DNA of 64,000 bases from Ichthyophis bannanicus. Its lineage: Eukaryota; Chordata; Amphibia; Gymnophiona; Ichthyophiidae. How positions within the stretch are numbered: position 1 is the first letter of the stretch; each line of letters opens with the position of its first letter. Location: NCBI GenBank assembly GCA_033557465.1, contig CM066031.1, positions 1,669,850,800 through 1,669,914,799 of the forward strand, written 5' to 3'. Under the pieces are notes generated by a model. It worked only from the letters and a program-made list of their open reading frames with translations, did not search any database and was not told the DNA's origin. Positions 51,925 to 62,797 of this stretch are shown one piece after another. The position numbers were made by a program, and so were the translations under genes.

Positions 51925-53480
51925 CTAAACCCCAAAGAGATTATGGAGTACTGCCTGTCCGAAATCACTGTCCCTGCGGGACTCGCTCTCAAGGCAGTAA
52001 TGGGCCGCAAAAGTCTGGCTTGAAGACCAAGTAGCGGCCCGGCAGATGTCTGCCAACGGAACAGAGCGGAGATGAGCCACTGACGCAGCCTTCGCCCTGA
52101 CACGATGAGCCGTGACTCGACCCTCCAACGAGAGGCCGGCTGCCCCATAAGCCCAGGCGACACAGTCAGCGACCCATATGGACAAAGTACACTTGGAGAC
52201 AGGTAGCCCCAACTTATTGGAGTCAAAAGAAACGAAGAGCTGAACAGCCCTCCGGTGCTCCCGCGTACGGTCGAGGTAGAAGGATAACGCCTTCCTACAG
52301 TCCAGGGTATGCAGGACCATCTCAGCCCGGTTGGCATGCGGCCTGGGAAAGAAGGTCGCAAGAACCACCTCCTGATTGAGGTAAAAAGGGGAGACAACCT
52401 TAGGAAGAAACTTCAGGTGAGTCCGTAAGACTACCCTAATTCCTGTAGAACCTAGTGTAAGGGGGATCAGACACTAGTGCCTGAAGTTCACTCACTCGCC
52501 TAGCAGAGGTAAGAGCTACCAGAAACAAGGTTTTCCAGGAGGGAAAACGGAGAGGGCAGGTAGCCATAGGTTCAAATGGCGGACAAGTAAGCCGCTGTAA
52601 GACCACATTCTGATCGCACTCAGGGGCTGGTGGACGCAAAGGAGGCTTAAGCAGGAGGAGGCCTCTGAGAAAACGAGCCACCAAAGAGTGGTTGGAAAGA
52701 GGCCTCCCGTCCACTGGCGAGTGGTGCGCTGAAAGAGCACTGAGGTGAACCCTGACAGAGTTGGACTTAAGGCCTAGATTGGAGAGGTAAAGCAAATATT
52801 GCAATACTACCACTACCAAGCACGAGAAGGGATTCTCGCTGTGCTGAGCACACCATGTGGAGAATCTACGCCACTTAAGAGCGTAGGATTTCCTGGTAGA
52901 TTGCCGCCTAGAGGCTAAGACTACGTCTTCCACCTCTCTAGGCAGGAGTAGGGGAGCCAGGACTACCCTTTCAGCAGCCAAGCCATCAGATGAAGGGACT
53001 GGAGGTTGGGGTGCAAGAGAGACCCCTGGTCCTGAGACAGGAGATCGTGTTGAATTCCCAGAGGCAGGGGAGTGTCCACCGCCAGTTGCAGCAGGAGTGG
53101 GAACCACGGCTGCCTCGGCCACTTGGGGGCTATCAGAATCATGGAGGCCCTGTCCTTGAGGACCTTGAACAGTGTTCGAGACATTAGTGGGGTGGGAGGA
53201 AACGCATATAGTAGGCCTTGGGACCACGGAATCAGAAAGGCATCCGCTGCAACTCTGAGAGGATGCGGTTGTCTGGAACAGAATCTCGGGAGTTGCCGGT
53301 TCAGAGGGCTGGCGAAGAGATCCATGGTGGGGAGGCCCCACTTGAGAAAGATCTGCTGTACCACCAATGAATTCAATCTCCATTCGTGTGGTTGCAGGAT
53401 CCTGCTCAGTCTGTCCGCCAGGTAATTTTCTTGACCGGGGAGGTAGACAGCCTTGAGGAGGATTCCGTGATTGACGGCCC
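51925..53480 (-). pseudogene. DIRS-11 tyrosine recombinase, one frame change
   Basis: The upper frame (open from 54448) includes RRQSTRKSYALKWRRFSTWC and TSARRVSELQALVSDPPYTR and stops after RFYRN at 52436, where AGGAATTAGGG has an extra base compared with AAAATAGGG of DIRS-10. The lower frame has VLATFFPRPHANRAEMVLHT, GRVTAHRVRAKAASVAHLRS and ADICRAATWSSSQTFAAHYC with the Tyr, ending FGQAVLHNLFGV at 51925. Catalytic residues all remain. Confidence 0.85.
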
Positions 53481-54879
53481 AAGAGCACAGCCGTTGTACC
53501 TCCTGACAGAGAAGGAAGGAGCCTGTGCCTCCTTGTTTGTTCACGTAGAACATGGCAACTTGATTGTCCGTCTGGACCAGTACAGACTGGTGAGATGTGA
53601 GGTGGGAGAAGGCTCTCAGAGCTAGGCGTATTGCCTGTAGCTCCAGGAGCTTTATCTGCTGAGCAGCCTCCCAAGGAGTCCAGAGACCCTGAGTACATGC
53701 CCCTTGGCAATGTGCTCCCCAACCTAGAAGAGAAGCATCTGTCGTCAGCACTCGAGAATGCGGAGGGGATTGAAAATCCACTCCGAGTACCAGATTCGGA
53801 AGATGAAGCCACCATTGTAGAGAGGAGACGAGCAGGGTGGATATTCTCACCGAGTCTGCAAGGCTCCCTGTGGCCTGATGCCACTGAGTTCGAAGGCTCC
53901 ACTGAGCAGGCCGCATGTGCAGGCGGGCATTGGGGGTTACATGAACTGTGGAAGCCATATGGCCGAGAAGTCTCAGGAATTGCCTGGCGGAGACCAGGGA
54001 ATTGCTGTGAAACTGCCTGGCTACATCCATCAACCGGATGGCCCTGTCCACTGGCAGAAAAGCCCTCGCCTGAAGAGTGTCTAGCCTTGCTCCTATGAAT
54101 TCCAAGTTCTGGGACGGGAGCAAAGTGGACTTTGCGAAGTTTATGACAAAGCCCAAGTGCTGAAGCAGAGCCACCGTGCGAAGGGTGGCTTGACTGGCCT
54201 CCTGGAAAGACTGGCCCCTTATGAGCCAGTCGTCCAGGTATGGAAACACAAAAAGACCTTGAAGCCTCAGGTAGGCCGCCACCACCGCCAGGCACTTGGT
54301 GAACACCCTGGGAGCGGAGGTTAGGCCAAAGGGAAGTACTCTGTACTGGTAGTGGTTTCCCCCCACAACAAATCTGAGATATTGTCTGTGGTCTGGATGA
54401 ATAAGGATGTGAGTATAAGCATCCTTTAGATCTAAGGAGCATAGCCAATCTCCCTGCTGGAGGTAGGGCAGCAGGATTCCAAGGATAAGCATCTTGAACT
54501 TTTCCCTCTCCAGGAACTTGTTGAGGTTGCGCAAGTCTAGGATGGGTCTGAGGCCTCCTGTTCTTTTTGGTACCAGAAAGTACCTGGAATAAAAGCCGTG
54601 ACCTCTCAGGTGGTGGGTCATCGGTTCCACAGCCTGTTCCTTTAGCAGACTTGCTAACTCCTGAAGGAGTAGGTCCCTGTGCAGAGGGAGTCTTGGAGGC
54701 TCCCCTGGAAAATAGGAGGGAGGTACCTGGTGAAAATGGAGAAGATAGCCCTTTTGGACTATATGAAGCACCCAGTTATCTGATGTGACGGCTGACCACC
54801 TGTGGGCAAAGTGGGCCAACTGGCCTCCTGTGCTGATGTGAGCCAGCTGAGGAGAAGAGGCTATTGCTTGCTGAGTCAA
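52963..54879 (-). CDS. DIRS-11 reverse transcriptase/RNase H/methyltransferase-like protein
   Basis: The frame is open for 638 codons, the most complete RT in the window. The N-terminal region QLAHFAHRWSAVTSDNWVLH is conserved with DIRS-8 and DIRS-10. RT: RPILDLRNLNKFL at 111-123, SLDLKDAY at 148-155, FPYLDDWLI at 212-220. RNase H: Asp 381 in TTDAS, Glu 413, Asp 438 in QTDNQ, and ADRLSRILQPHEW. MT-like part: MDLFASPLNRQLPRFCSR, DAFLIPW, APKWPRQPWFPLLL. No ATG lies near the 5' limit; the first Met is in EPMTHH at residue 87, so initiation is unclear and may depend on gag readthrough or re-initiation. Translation would give the enzyme that copies the RNA. Confidence 0.88.
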   Translation of the reverse strand: MTQQAIASSPQLAHISTGGQLAHFAHRWSAVTSDNWVLHIVQKGYLLHFHQVPPSYFPGEPPRLPLHRDLLLQELASLLKEQAVEPMTHHLRGHGFYSRYFLVPKRTGGLRPILDLRNLNKFLEREKFKMLILGILLPYLQQGDWLCSLDLKDAYTHILIHPDHRQYLRFVVGGNHYQYRVLPFGLTSAPRVFTKCLAVVAAYLRLQGLFVFPYLDDWLIRGQSFQEASQATLRTVALLQHLGFVINFAKSTLLPSQNLEFIGARLDTLQARAFLPVDRAIRLMDVARQFHSNSLVSARQFLRLLGHMASTVHVTPNARLHMRPAQWSLRTQWHQATGSLADSVRISTLLVSSLQWWLHLPNLVLGVDFQSPPHSRVLTTDASLLGWGAHCQGACTQGLWTPWEAAQQIKLLELQAIRLALRAFSHLTSHQSVLVQTDNQVAMFYVNKQGGTGSFLLCQEVQRLCSWAVNHGILLKAVYLPGQENYLADRLSRILQPHEWRLNSLVVQQIFLKWGLPTMDLFASPLNRQLPRFCSRQPHPLRVAADAFLIPWSQGLLYAFPPTPLMSRTLFKVLKDRASMILIAPKWPRQPWFPLLLQLAVDTPLPLGIQHDLLSQDQGSLLHPNLQSLHLMAWLLKG

Positions 54880-54889
54880 AAACCCCCAC

Positions 54890-56846
54890 CCTGCTGAACA
54901 GGGGCTGGTGTTGGTAGCTTGGGGGCCTTCTGCCTACGGGGCCCATGACCCTGCCCCTTGGCCTACTGACCCTGTTGGGGAGCTGCAGAGGCCTGATAAT
55001 GACGGTATTGTTTATAGGCAGAGGACTTCCTCGGGTAAAAGGTATTTTTTCCCGAGCCCTTCTTCTTCTGAGAAGGGGCAGAGGTTTTTCTGGACAGCCT
55101 AGTCCTGGTCAGAGTCTCGGTCTCGAGTTCTGAAGCCTTTTCAGCCATGGGCTTGCCAAAGAGGTTTTCACCTCAGCAGGGGACATTGACCAACTTGTCC
55201 TGCACCCATGGCTCGAGGTTAGATGACTGTAGCCAAGCCTGTCGGCGGACACCGATGCCAGGTCCGGCTACTCGGGCCGAAGCCTCGAAGCCATTGTAGG
55301 CTGCTCGAGAGATAAACTTCGAGCACTCTCGAATACCAGTGGACAAGGCTTGGAACCGCTGCAAAGGTTCCTCGGAGAGACCAGCAGAGAACCCGGCAAT
55401 CTCCTTTGCCAGGTCTCGTAGATACATGCCCAAGTAGAGCTGGTAAGTCTGGACACAGCAAGGAAGCATAGAGCCCTGGAAGCACTTCTAACCGAGGGCA
55501 TCCAGGTTCCGGGCCTCCGGGCCAGGAGGCACCAAGGTGTGCATCCAGGTTCCGGGCCTCCGGGCCAGGAGGCACCAAGGTGTGCATCTTCTGCCTTTTC
55601 AGTCGATGCATGGACGATTCGACAACCATGGAGTGGTGCGCTAATTGTGCCTTTTGGAACCCGGGGCTCTTGCGGACTTGATAGATGGAATCGGCCCGCT
55701 TGCTTAACACCGGTGTCGAGGCCGGGGTCTCCCACATGTGGAACAACAGCCGCTCCAGCATCGGAGGAACTGGTACAGTAAAGGCCTCTTTTGGGGGAGA
55801 GTCATACTGGAGGGCCTCGAGCTCCTCGGCTTGAGGCTCCTCCTCGGGATCCGCGGGGAAGGCCAAGGCCTTGGCCATATCCCGCACGAAGTCCGAGAAC
55901 CAGGTATCCTCCGGTGGGGATCGTCTCCAAGGTTCGGACTCTGGCGAGTCCGATGGGATACACCGAGTCCGATAAGTGTCGGGTGACTCTTCGTCCTCCG
56001 TCTCCCAGCCCGACTCCTCGGAGGAGGAATCGAGCGGCTCCGGTAGGGCGGGCACCGATGCCATCCGCCCCGACGCCGAGGGTAACGGCGTCGATGACCT
56101 CGATCCCGAACGGGAGGCCGAGGGAGACTGTGGCCGAGGATCGACTCGAGCCCAAATGGACTCGAGGATCGGCTCAGCCTCCGGGGTCGACTTGGACGTC
56201 AAGGTCCCGGTGGTCGGGGCAGATGCACCGGTGAGACCGGCGATCAATGCCCGCTGCTATTTCATGAAGGCAGTGAGGCTGCTCTCCAAGGCCGTCAACC
56301 TGAGTCCGAGCTCAGGAGACCCAGCAGCCCCCGACGGGCCCTGACGGCGTCGGGCCCGACGGCGGCTCCCCCTGGAGGAGAGTCCACGAGGACTACAGCA
56401 CTCACGTGTCCAGGAGACTCCATCTCGATACGAGGATGCTTGGCAGGCCTCTCCGAATCCGAAGACCCGGGACGGCTATCGGGGCTATGCGACCTGGCCC
56501 TCGAGGAACCAGGAGCATCCACCGACGCCGCCCTCGCGGGCTTCTTCCTGCGATGTTCCCGCAAAGGAGACCCCCGCTCAGAGGAACCCCGACGCTGCTT
56601 GGGGCCGGAGTCCCGAGACGTCGAGGCCTCTGACGAGGTCCGGGCCCGTCCGGACGCGGAGTCAGAGAAGATCCTATCCTTCTGGTGCTGCCGACTCCTC
56701 AACGTCTTCGAGGACATTTTGCCACACGGACCACAGATCATCGGGTCATGATCGGGTCCGAGGCAGCGGAGGCAGCAGTCATGTGTGTCGGTAAGAGACA
56801 TAAGTTTCTTACACCGATCACACTTTTTAAACCCGCTGGTAGCCAT
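54890..56846 (-). pseudogene. DIRS-11 gag, several breaks
   Basis: ATG at 56844-56846: MATSGFKKCDRCKKLMSLTD with the Cys/His cluster, RSRQHQKDRIFSDSASGR, then a stop after SSDSG near 56295 as in DIRS-10. The next frame MIAGLTGASAPTTG to 55600 carries WETPASTPVLSKRADSIYQV. A 43-bp tandem duplication (55498-55583) shifts the frame again, and TAG replaces a Lys codon beside it. The end has YPRKSSAYKQYRHYQ and a TAG for Gln at 54963. Confidence 0.8.
55498..55583. repeat. 43-bp tandem duplication in DIRS-11 gag
   Basis: GCATCCAGGTTCCGGGCCTC begins copies at 55498 and 55541, both ending ACCAAGGTGT. A single copy exists in the other elements. Confidence 0.9.
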
Positions 56847-57019
56847 CGGGGGGAAAAAGGGCCCCTGCGAGGTCAAAAGACCGGGCTGCCAATGAAAAAA
56901 GAAAAATGACGCGAACGCTAGTCTCAAAGGACAAAAAACGAAAAAGAGAGAGTGGACTCGATACCGGCGTATCGGGCCAAGGCGGGAAAAGGATCCGGCG
57001 TTGAACCGAAGGTAGAAAA

Positions 57020-57256
57020 AGAAAAAAACAGGGAAATCAACTTTTTCCTCGGGGAAAAATGAACTACGTTCGTCGGGCTCCGCGGAAAAAAGAAGACTGA
57101 GCAAGATGGCACCCTTGGGCGGGAAGGGGACCGCGCATGCGCGCTGCAATTCCCAAAGGCTTTCTTTGAAAGCTGGGGAAATGCTCCGCACAAGGGCTCC
57201 ATCGGCGCCGACGTCACCCATATGTTAGGACTGACTTCCTGTTTGGTCCTGGAGAA
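57020..57256 (-). repeat. DIRS-11 5' terminal repeat
   Basis: CAAGATGGCACCCTTGGGCG, CGCGCATGCGCGCTGCAATT, CATCGGCGCCGACGTCACCC, end GTTTGGTCCTGGAGAA. Confidence 0.88.
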
Positions 57257-57625
57257 AGCAGTTACTTACCTGTAACAGGTGATCTCTGGGAACAGCAGGA
57301 ATAAGTCTTCACATATGGGTATGTCGGTACCGACAGAGTCTGCACGGGAACGCTTCCCAGCATCCAATCAAAGAGCTTTTGGAAGCATCCCACCACGCCT
57401 GCGTGCTGCCTTCCCGCCTTTCCCAACTGCCTCTCCTCAGTTAAGTTTTAAAGCTGAGACAAAGAGAGAGAGAAAAGGAAAGATAGATAGAGATACAACT
57501 CCTGGGGAGGTGGGTGGGTTGTGAAGACTTATTCCTGCTGTTCCCAGAGATCACCTGTTACAGGTAAGTAACTGTGCTATCTCCAGGAACAAGCAGGAAT
57601 GAGTCTTCACATATGGGGACTCCCA
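57257..57625 (-). repeat. DIRS-12 3' terminal repeat and internal complementary region
   Basis: ATGTCGGTACCGACAGAGTC near 57321 is the worn palindrome. CACCTGTTACAGGTAAGTAA at 57547 starts the ICR, which joins GAGATA to GCACAGTTAC in complement. Confidence 0.82.
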
Positions 57626-59960
57626 AGCTAAGATGCCTGGAGTCCCAGCATGTTATAGGTTGGAACATGCTATCCCGCACAACACCAGGCATCCTGAGGA
57701 TGGAGGGTAGGAGTTGAAAAAAGAAAGGTGCTGTGGAACAGCTAACCTAGCATAGGACTGCAGAAAAGGAGTCCATGTGTGGATGATAATTATCATCAAT
57801 GATATTGAAGGAATATTGCAATATGGACCTCCCCTAACAGGATTACACAGCAGTAAGGAGGTTCATGGTATCTACTGGGGAACCCAGTAGAGGAACCTCA
57901 AGGATGACCTCACTGTGAAGTGGAGGTAATAAACCTGTAGGAAAAAGCAGTGGAGGTCAGATTCCAGAAAGGTAAGAGGGAACCCCGGTGAGAACTGGGG
58001 TAGTACCAAAAACGGTGGGCCTTCAGCGGAAGGCTTTATGATGAAAGCCGAACTCTTTTGGCGACAGAGTGGCTCACCCTTGGGAACAAAAAGAAAAGGC
58101 CGACCGGATTGTACAAACAGGCACAGTCCTTATGGGAGGAAAAGGTATGGAAACCCCTTGTATCCAAAAGAAAGGACAAACGCCTGAGGCGTTAGAGCCT
58201 GTGATTAGCTGAAGATCTGCAATGGCTCTCCTAACTGGGGTCAGCTAGGAGAGATACTGGAACATGGAGAGCTTCAGAGGTACCTAAACCTTAAGGTTAT
58301 GGTGGAAGTTGTTAACTACCACAAAAGTGGTTGTGAGTGTGGAACCCCAAACACGCTGGATAGCATAGGTATGGGTAAAGCCCATCTGTCAGAATCATAT
58401 AGCTATATGAGCCTGGACTGTCAGGTAGATAAATGCAGGATACCTATCTACCCATAGTAAATATCTTGACAGATAGATAGATATATGAGAATATATCTAT
58501 AGTGAGATATGAAGGACATAAAATACACACAAAGATAGACATAGACATCTGTAAGATGTATGCTACAGATATGAAAATATATAGGCCTCTATATGGGTGT
58601 CTGCAATAAAGCAGACAGATATGCCTACAGAACAGTATTCACAAAGGAAAATGTGGAGAGGAAAGATTCATCTAATAACAAGAAGGTGGAACATACTTAA
58701 GATATAGAGAGAATCTGTACCCACTGGTTATGAGCTACAGGGATGCTAGGTAGTGAAAATAACCAGGACGGTTACGTGAAAAGCAGAGGATGATATCAGT
58801 CTGCAGCCAGCAAGTCCCGAGTATTCTAGAACTCTAGCATGGTAAGTGAACAGGAGACGCATAAAAATGAGATACCATGCTGACCTGCTTAAGGGCAAAG
58901 AGGTATCATGTGTTCTTACCATGAGGACGAGCTGCAAGGAGAAAAGCATATTCCCGATTGGAAATACTATGGACCAAAGCAGGGAATTGGCAACTCCTTA
59001 AGCTTTCACGTAAGAGAAGGCCTATGTCCTTTATATTAAAAAGGACATAATTTCTAGTCATGGGAGACATGACTGAAAAAGCCTTTTCCAGCCATCTAGG
59101 ACAGCTGTTGGAGAAAAAAAACCCATGCTCTCTAGCAAGGGCCCATAGTGGAGAGCTTCTCTGTAGGATTGCAGAGAGCATGATGCAGAATGAGGAGATA
59201 GAACTGGCTACTGGAGAGCCAGTACCTATGTCAAATATGCTGCCAAACCCAGGGGAATGGAGATGGCAGAAAGAGAAGACAATCCAACAAGCTTGTAGGA
59301 AAAGGTTTCCAAGACAGATGACAGCACTGACTTGGAGCCACTACTAAGACCAAAGAGAATGTTAGTGGAGGACAAATCTGGTTGCTGTTGGACAAGAACC
59401 AGTGGTCCAAACATTAAGGCTCCTGCATTGGCAGCTGCTTGCCAGACAGCAGAAAGAATGTTACTGTTTAAAAACAGGAAGAACAGACAGAACAGGAGCA
59501 GAAAACTCTGGACATGTCTGATAAACTGCTTCAAAGCAAGATTGAAAAAGAGGAGTCAACTCAGAGAAGAGAACTCCGCACTGGAAAAGTAACAAAACTA
59601 GAGAGGCTGAAGAAAAGCCCTCCAGTGAAGCAATACCGCTCTTACAGCTTGGTAAGAAGGTAAAAAGAATGGAGCTGAAGAAGACTTACAAAGTAGTGAG
59701 TCTATAGAAAGGAAAAAAGACATGCTGGCACAGGAACTATCATTTAATAGTGGTTAGACCTCTTTCCCTAGCAGGAAGGAGAGGAGAACCCTGTGCCCTA
59801 TAGGCATGAAGATCCTGACAGCTCATAGAATATAGAAAAATGGATGTCTTTTGGGAAGAGATCCATGTCTAGGGTTTAGAATGAGAGCAGTGGATTGCCT
59901 CTATTGAGAAGAACCAACTGCGGATTCTAACCCCCAGAGTCACAAGCATCTGATGAAGAT
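57626..59960 (-). pseudogene. DIRS-12 YR and RT region, heavily diverged
   Basis: By position this holds YR and RT. Near 59150 the minus strand reads AILQRSSPLWALAREHGF, matching LCNKALRLWAFAREHQ of the DIRS-8 RNase H. Other motifs (YLDD, AHYCLD) are not found. The first 1.3 kb is A/G-rich with a GATAGATAGATATATGA-type run at 58480-58505. The region is about 0.7 kb shorter than in DIRS-8, so deletions are likely. Confidence 0.5.
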
Positions 59961-59963
59961 TGA

Positions 59964-62416
59964 TCAGAAACCCTGCAGTTGCTGGGTTTGCTGAGCCTGG
60001 TGAGAGGTTGAATTCTGCAGACCAGGACGATGCTTCCCCTGTTTGGGAACATCTGCATGGTGGGCAAATGATGCATAAAACCTTCTTCTCCTATGGGAAG
60101 AAGGTTTGGCAGGACATTTCCTACCTACCGGGACAGAAGAAGGTGCAGAACAGCCCTCAGGAACAGGTAAGTCAGTGGACAAATGAGTAACCTGACGTAA
60201 AGATTCCTTGTTGAAAAGATTGTCTCCAGTACAAGGAGTATGTCCCAGTCTTTTCTGTGCCCATTTGTCTAAGTCTGAAGCCAGGCTCTACGTCGTGTCC
60301 CTATAGATATAGCAGAAAGGGAGGAGTGGTCTAGTGGTTAGGACAAGGTACTTCAGGCCGGAAGGCCAGGGGTTCAAGTCCCACCTGGGGACAGCAATCT
60401 CAGGCTGGAGGGACTGGGATTTCTAGTCCTATAGGCACTCCTTGTGGTCTTGGGCAAGCCACTTAACCCTCCATTGCCCATGTTCCCTTTAAGTATTAGC
60501 GTATGTGTCTCATATCCCCTCGTGTTAAATGTATCCCCCAATTGACCGCTTTGACCCGGTGAAAAGCGGGATATAAATACAGCTAAATAAATAAATAAAT
60601 CCTGCTAGCAGACTCAAAAGAGTCTAGGGAAGCACGAGTAAGAAAGCAAGAGATACTCTGGAGATGCTTAAGCAGTGAAGAATAGCCTGCACTCTTGGAC
60701 TCTGGAAGAGGAGGAGTCAAAAGATGTAATTGCTTTGTGACCTCCTCAAGAGACAGACTCATATAAAAAATATATGAGAGAATTCTTGCAGAAAGCATAG
60801 ATGTCTGGAAGGTTTGACGTCCAAAGGCATCTAGTGTCTTAGACTCACGACCTGGCGGATAAGAAGAGTGCTTTTTCTTACTCTTTATCCGCATCATTGC
60901 TGATTCCACTACTATGGAATGATGAGGAAGTTGAATCTTTTGAAACCCTGGAGAGGGGGGGGGGCTCCTGATATAAGAGATCAGTTGCTCTGGAAGGTGG
61001 GGGTACCCTTAAAGGTGTTTCCCACATTCCTAGAAGGAGATCCTGCAAGGAATGATGCAAAGGAAGCATTATGTTCTCCTTTGCTTTGGTAGAAGCAGAG
61101 CCTTGTGCAGGATCATGTCCTGGGATAGGAATGGCAAGAGATCTTGCTATATCCAGGAGGAAACTCTGAAAAGAGGGATCCCCAACAGGAATCTCCCTTG
61201 GACAGGTTAGATCTGAAGAACTAACCTGAGCACCGACAGAACTATCAAAATATATTGGAATAGAAGATCCTGCAGAGTGCAGTGTGGAATGCTTAAGGGA
61301 TGGTCGCCGGTACTGGTTGTCAGGAGCAGCGACCGTCATTACCACATTGTCCATGCCAGGTATCGACTCCAAGCTTGGTATAGAAGGGAGCGATCCTGTT
61401 GAAAAAAGCATGGCAGGAGTTGGGCACGATGTTACTGTGGATACCGGAACTGATGCCGATACCGGTACCGATGTCGGAGTTGAGCCCGACATGAGACATC
61501 GGAGCAGTAATCAGTGACCGTTCAATCGGTACCGGGGTAACCGAAAACCTTCGGCCGCTATCCTCGGTACCGAGCCAGCGGTATCGATCAGTGTCAGTAC
61601 CAAAGCATATTGGTACCCAGTCTTCCAGACTAGAGATCGATTCCAAACTCGGCATCGAGGGCAGCTCAATCGGCCCCGAGGGAACAGAGTTGCGGATCCG
61701 AATCATCGGAATTGAGACTTCGGTACCGCCGAGAGCCAGTACCAAGGCGAGTCGGTACCCAGTCCTCCAGACTGGAGACCGATTCGAGACTCGGCATAGA
61801 AAAAAGCAAGGCTATCGATGCACGTCTGGAGGGTACCGACGTCGGTGGTAGTATCGGTGCTGGTACCGATAAAGGAAAGTCAGTCTGAAGAGAATCCACC
61901 GGTCCCGAAGGCACCGAGGACGACAGATGACCATCCCTGGTGAGGAGTGTTTCATCCAGCACCAGTGCCGATGCCGGGGTATCGGTACTGCTCGAAGCGG
62001 CTGCCACCATCGGACACGGCTCAGGTATGTTCTGTGAGGGGTGAACCCCAGGAACAACCTGAAACCCCTGAAAGGCTTTGGAGACCGAAGACTCCCGCCA
62101 GGGTTTTGAAACCAGTGGGTCCTCGAGGGCAAGGCCGGAGCCGTCTACATGCTGTGCATGAGACCTACCACTCGAGGGCTGGCTAGGTCTTAACAGACTG
62201 TTTGTGGGTTACCTGATCCTGTGTAGAAGGAGGAGGGGACGGTGCCCTGAAGTTGGAGGGAAACTGTGTATCGAGGGAACCTCGATGTTGAAGACCTCTT
62301 CTCACCAAACTGTTGTCAGGACCCAAGCAGGTTAGACACCGACTTCGAGGGTCTAAAAATAATGTTGTACCGCCACAGTCTGAACATTTCTTGGAGGAAG
62401 TGGCTGGCGGTTCCAT
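59964..62416 (-). pseudogene. DIRS-12 gag, broken and split by a SINE
   Basis: Starts at 62416 with MEPPATSSKKCSDCGG and a partial Cys cluster (CLTCLGPD). Next come a Ser/Pro/Val-rich part coded by GGTACCG-like units (61440-61990) and HHSLQDLLLGMWETPLRVPP near 61050. MESAMMRIKSKKKHSSYPPG and TLDAFGRQTFQTSMLSARIL follow, up to the SINE at 60600. After the SINE it resumes with ISIGTRRRAWLQT near 60290 and ends with QQTQQLQGF and a stop at 59964, like the DIRS-8 end QQSQPPQGF. Several frame changes. Confidence 0.75.
60318..60600 (+). mobile_element. tRNA-derived SINE with MIR/CORE-like body and LINE-type tail
   Basis: Pol III A box TGGTCTAGTGG at 60327-60337 and B box GGTTCAAGTCC at 60371-60381, 34 bp apart, give a tRNA-like head. 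The body has TTGGGCAAGCCACTTAACCC, the motif typical of MIR-type CORE-SINEs. The tail AAGCGGGATATAAATACAGC with AAATAAATAAAT resembles the LINE-2 3' end, implying mobilisation by that LINE group. Target duplications are not clear. Confidence 0.85.
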
Positions 62417-62559
62417 GAAGGAAAAAAAAGAGGCCTAAAAGGCCTAAGGAACCGTGGGACACTATGAAGAAAAATATCCCGTGAAGAAGGAAGATTTTAC
62501 AAGAAAAGAAAAGAAAACACCGGCGGTACCGGTGGCGTCGGGAAGACAGCCGCAACCAC

Positions 62560-62797
62560 AAGAAAACTAAAGAAATAAAACATGAATTTTCTGCGGTGAC
62601 AGGAGGACATCCTGCCAGCTCTGCGGAAAACGAAAACTGAGGAGAGGCAGTTGGGAAAGGCGGGAAGGCAGCATGCAGGCGTGGTGGGATGCTTCCAAAA
62701 GATCTTTGATTGGATGCTGGGAAGCGTTCCCGCGCAGACTCCGTCGGTACCGACGTACCCATATGTGAAGACTCATTCCTGCTTGTTCCTGGAGATA
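62560..62797 (-). repeat. DIRS-12 5' terminal repeat
   Basis: CTCTGCGGAAAACG, GGGAAAGGCGGGAAGGCAGC, CCGTCGGTACCGACGTACCC at 62741-62760, end CTTGTTCCTGGAGATA. Confidence 0.85.

Larger units (their letters stand above)
51422..57256 (-). mobile_element. DIRS-11, full-length, well preserved DIRS element (CGCC subfamily)
   Basis: 5.83 kb from AGAGTAGTTACTCACC to GGTCCTGGAGAA. ICR at 51690-51775 (GAGTAACTACTCTTTCTCCA), which predicts its own left end AGAGTAGTTAC. RT is fully open, YR has one frame change, gag has several. The right end touches the left end of DIRS-12 with no bases between. Confidence 0.9.
57257..62797 (-). mobile_element. DIRS-12, full-length but strongly diverged DIRS element (TACC subfamily)
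   Basis: 5.54 kb from AGCAGTTACTTACCTG to TTGTTCCTGGAGATA. Terminal repeats and ICR (near 57530-57620, AGTAACTGTGCTATCTCCAG) are well conserved; gag is recognisable; the interior 57626-59960 is greatly worn. A SINE is inserted in gag. Confidence 0.82.

Noticed and set aside
36129..57300. CRISPR-like array from recurring GTTACTCACCTGTAACAGG
   Set aside because: The copies are kilobases apart at element ends and ICRs. They are DIRS termini in vertebrate DNA.
58430..58620. A GATA microsatellite as a separate feature
   Set aside because: Only three to four perfect units occur in a worn, A/G-rich DIRS-12 interior. Too short and irregular to list on its own.
60327..60381. A tRNA gene
   Set aside because: A and B boxes are present, but there is no acceptor-stem pairing or anticodon arm that I can see, and the SINE body and tail follow.
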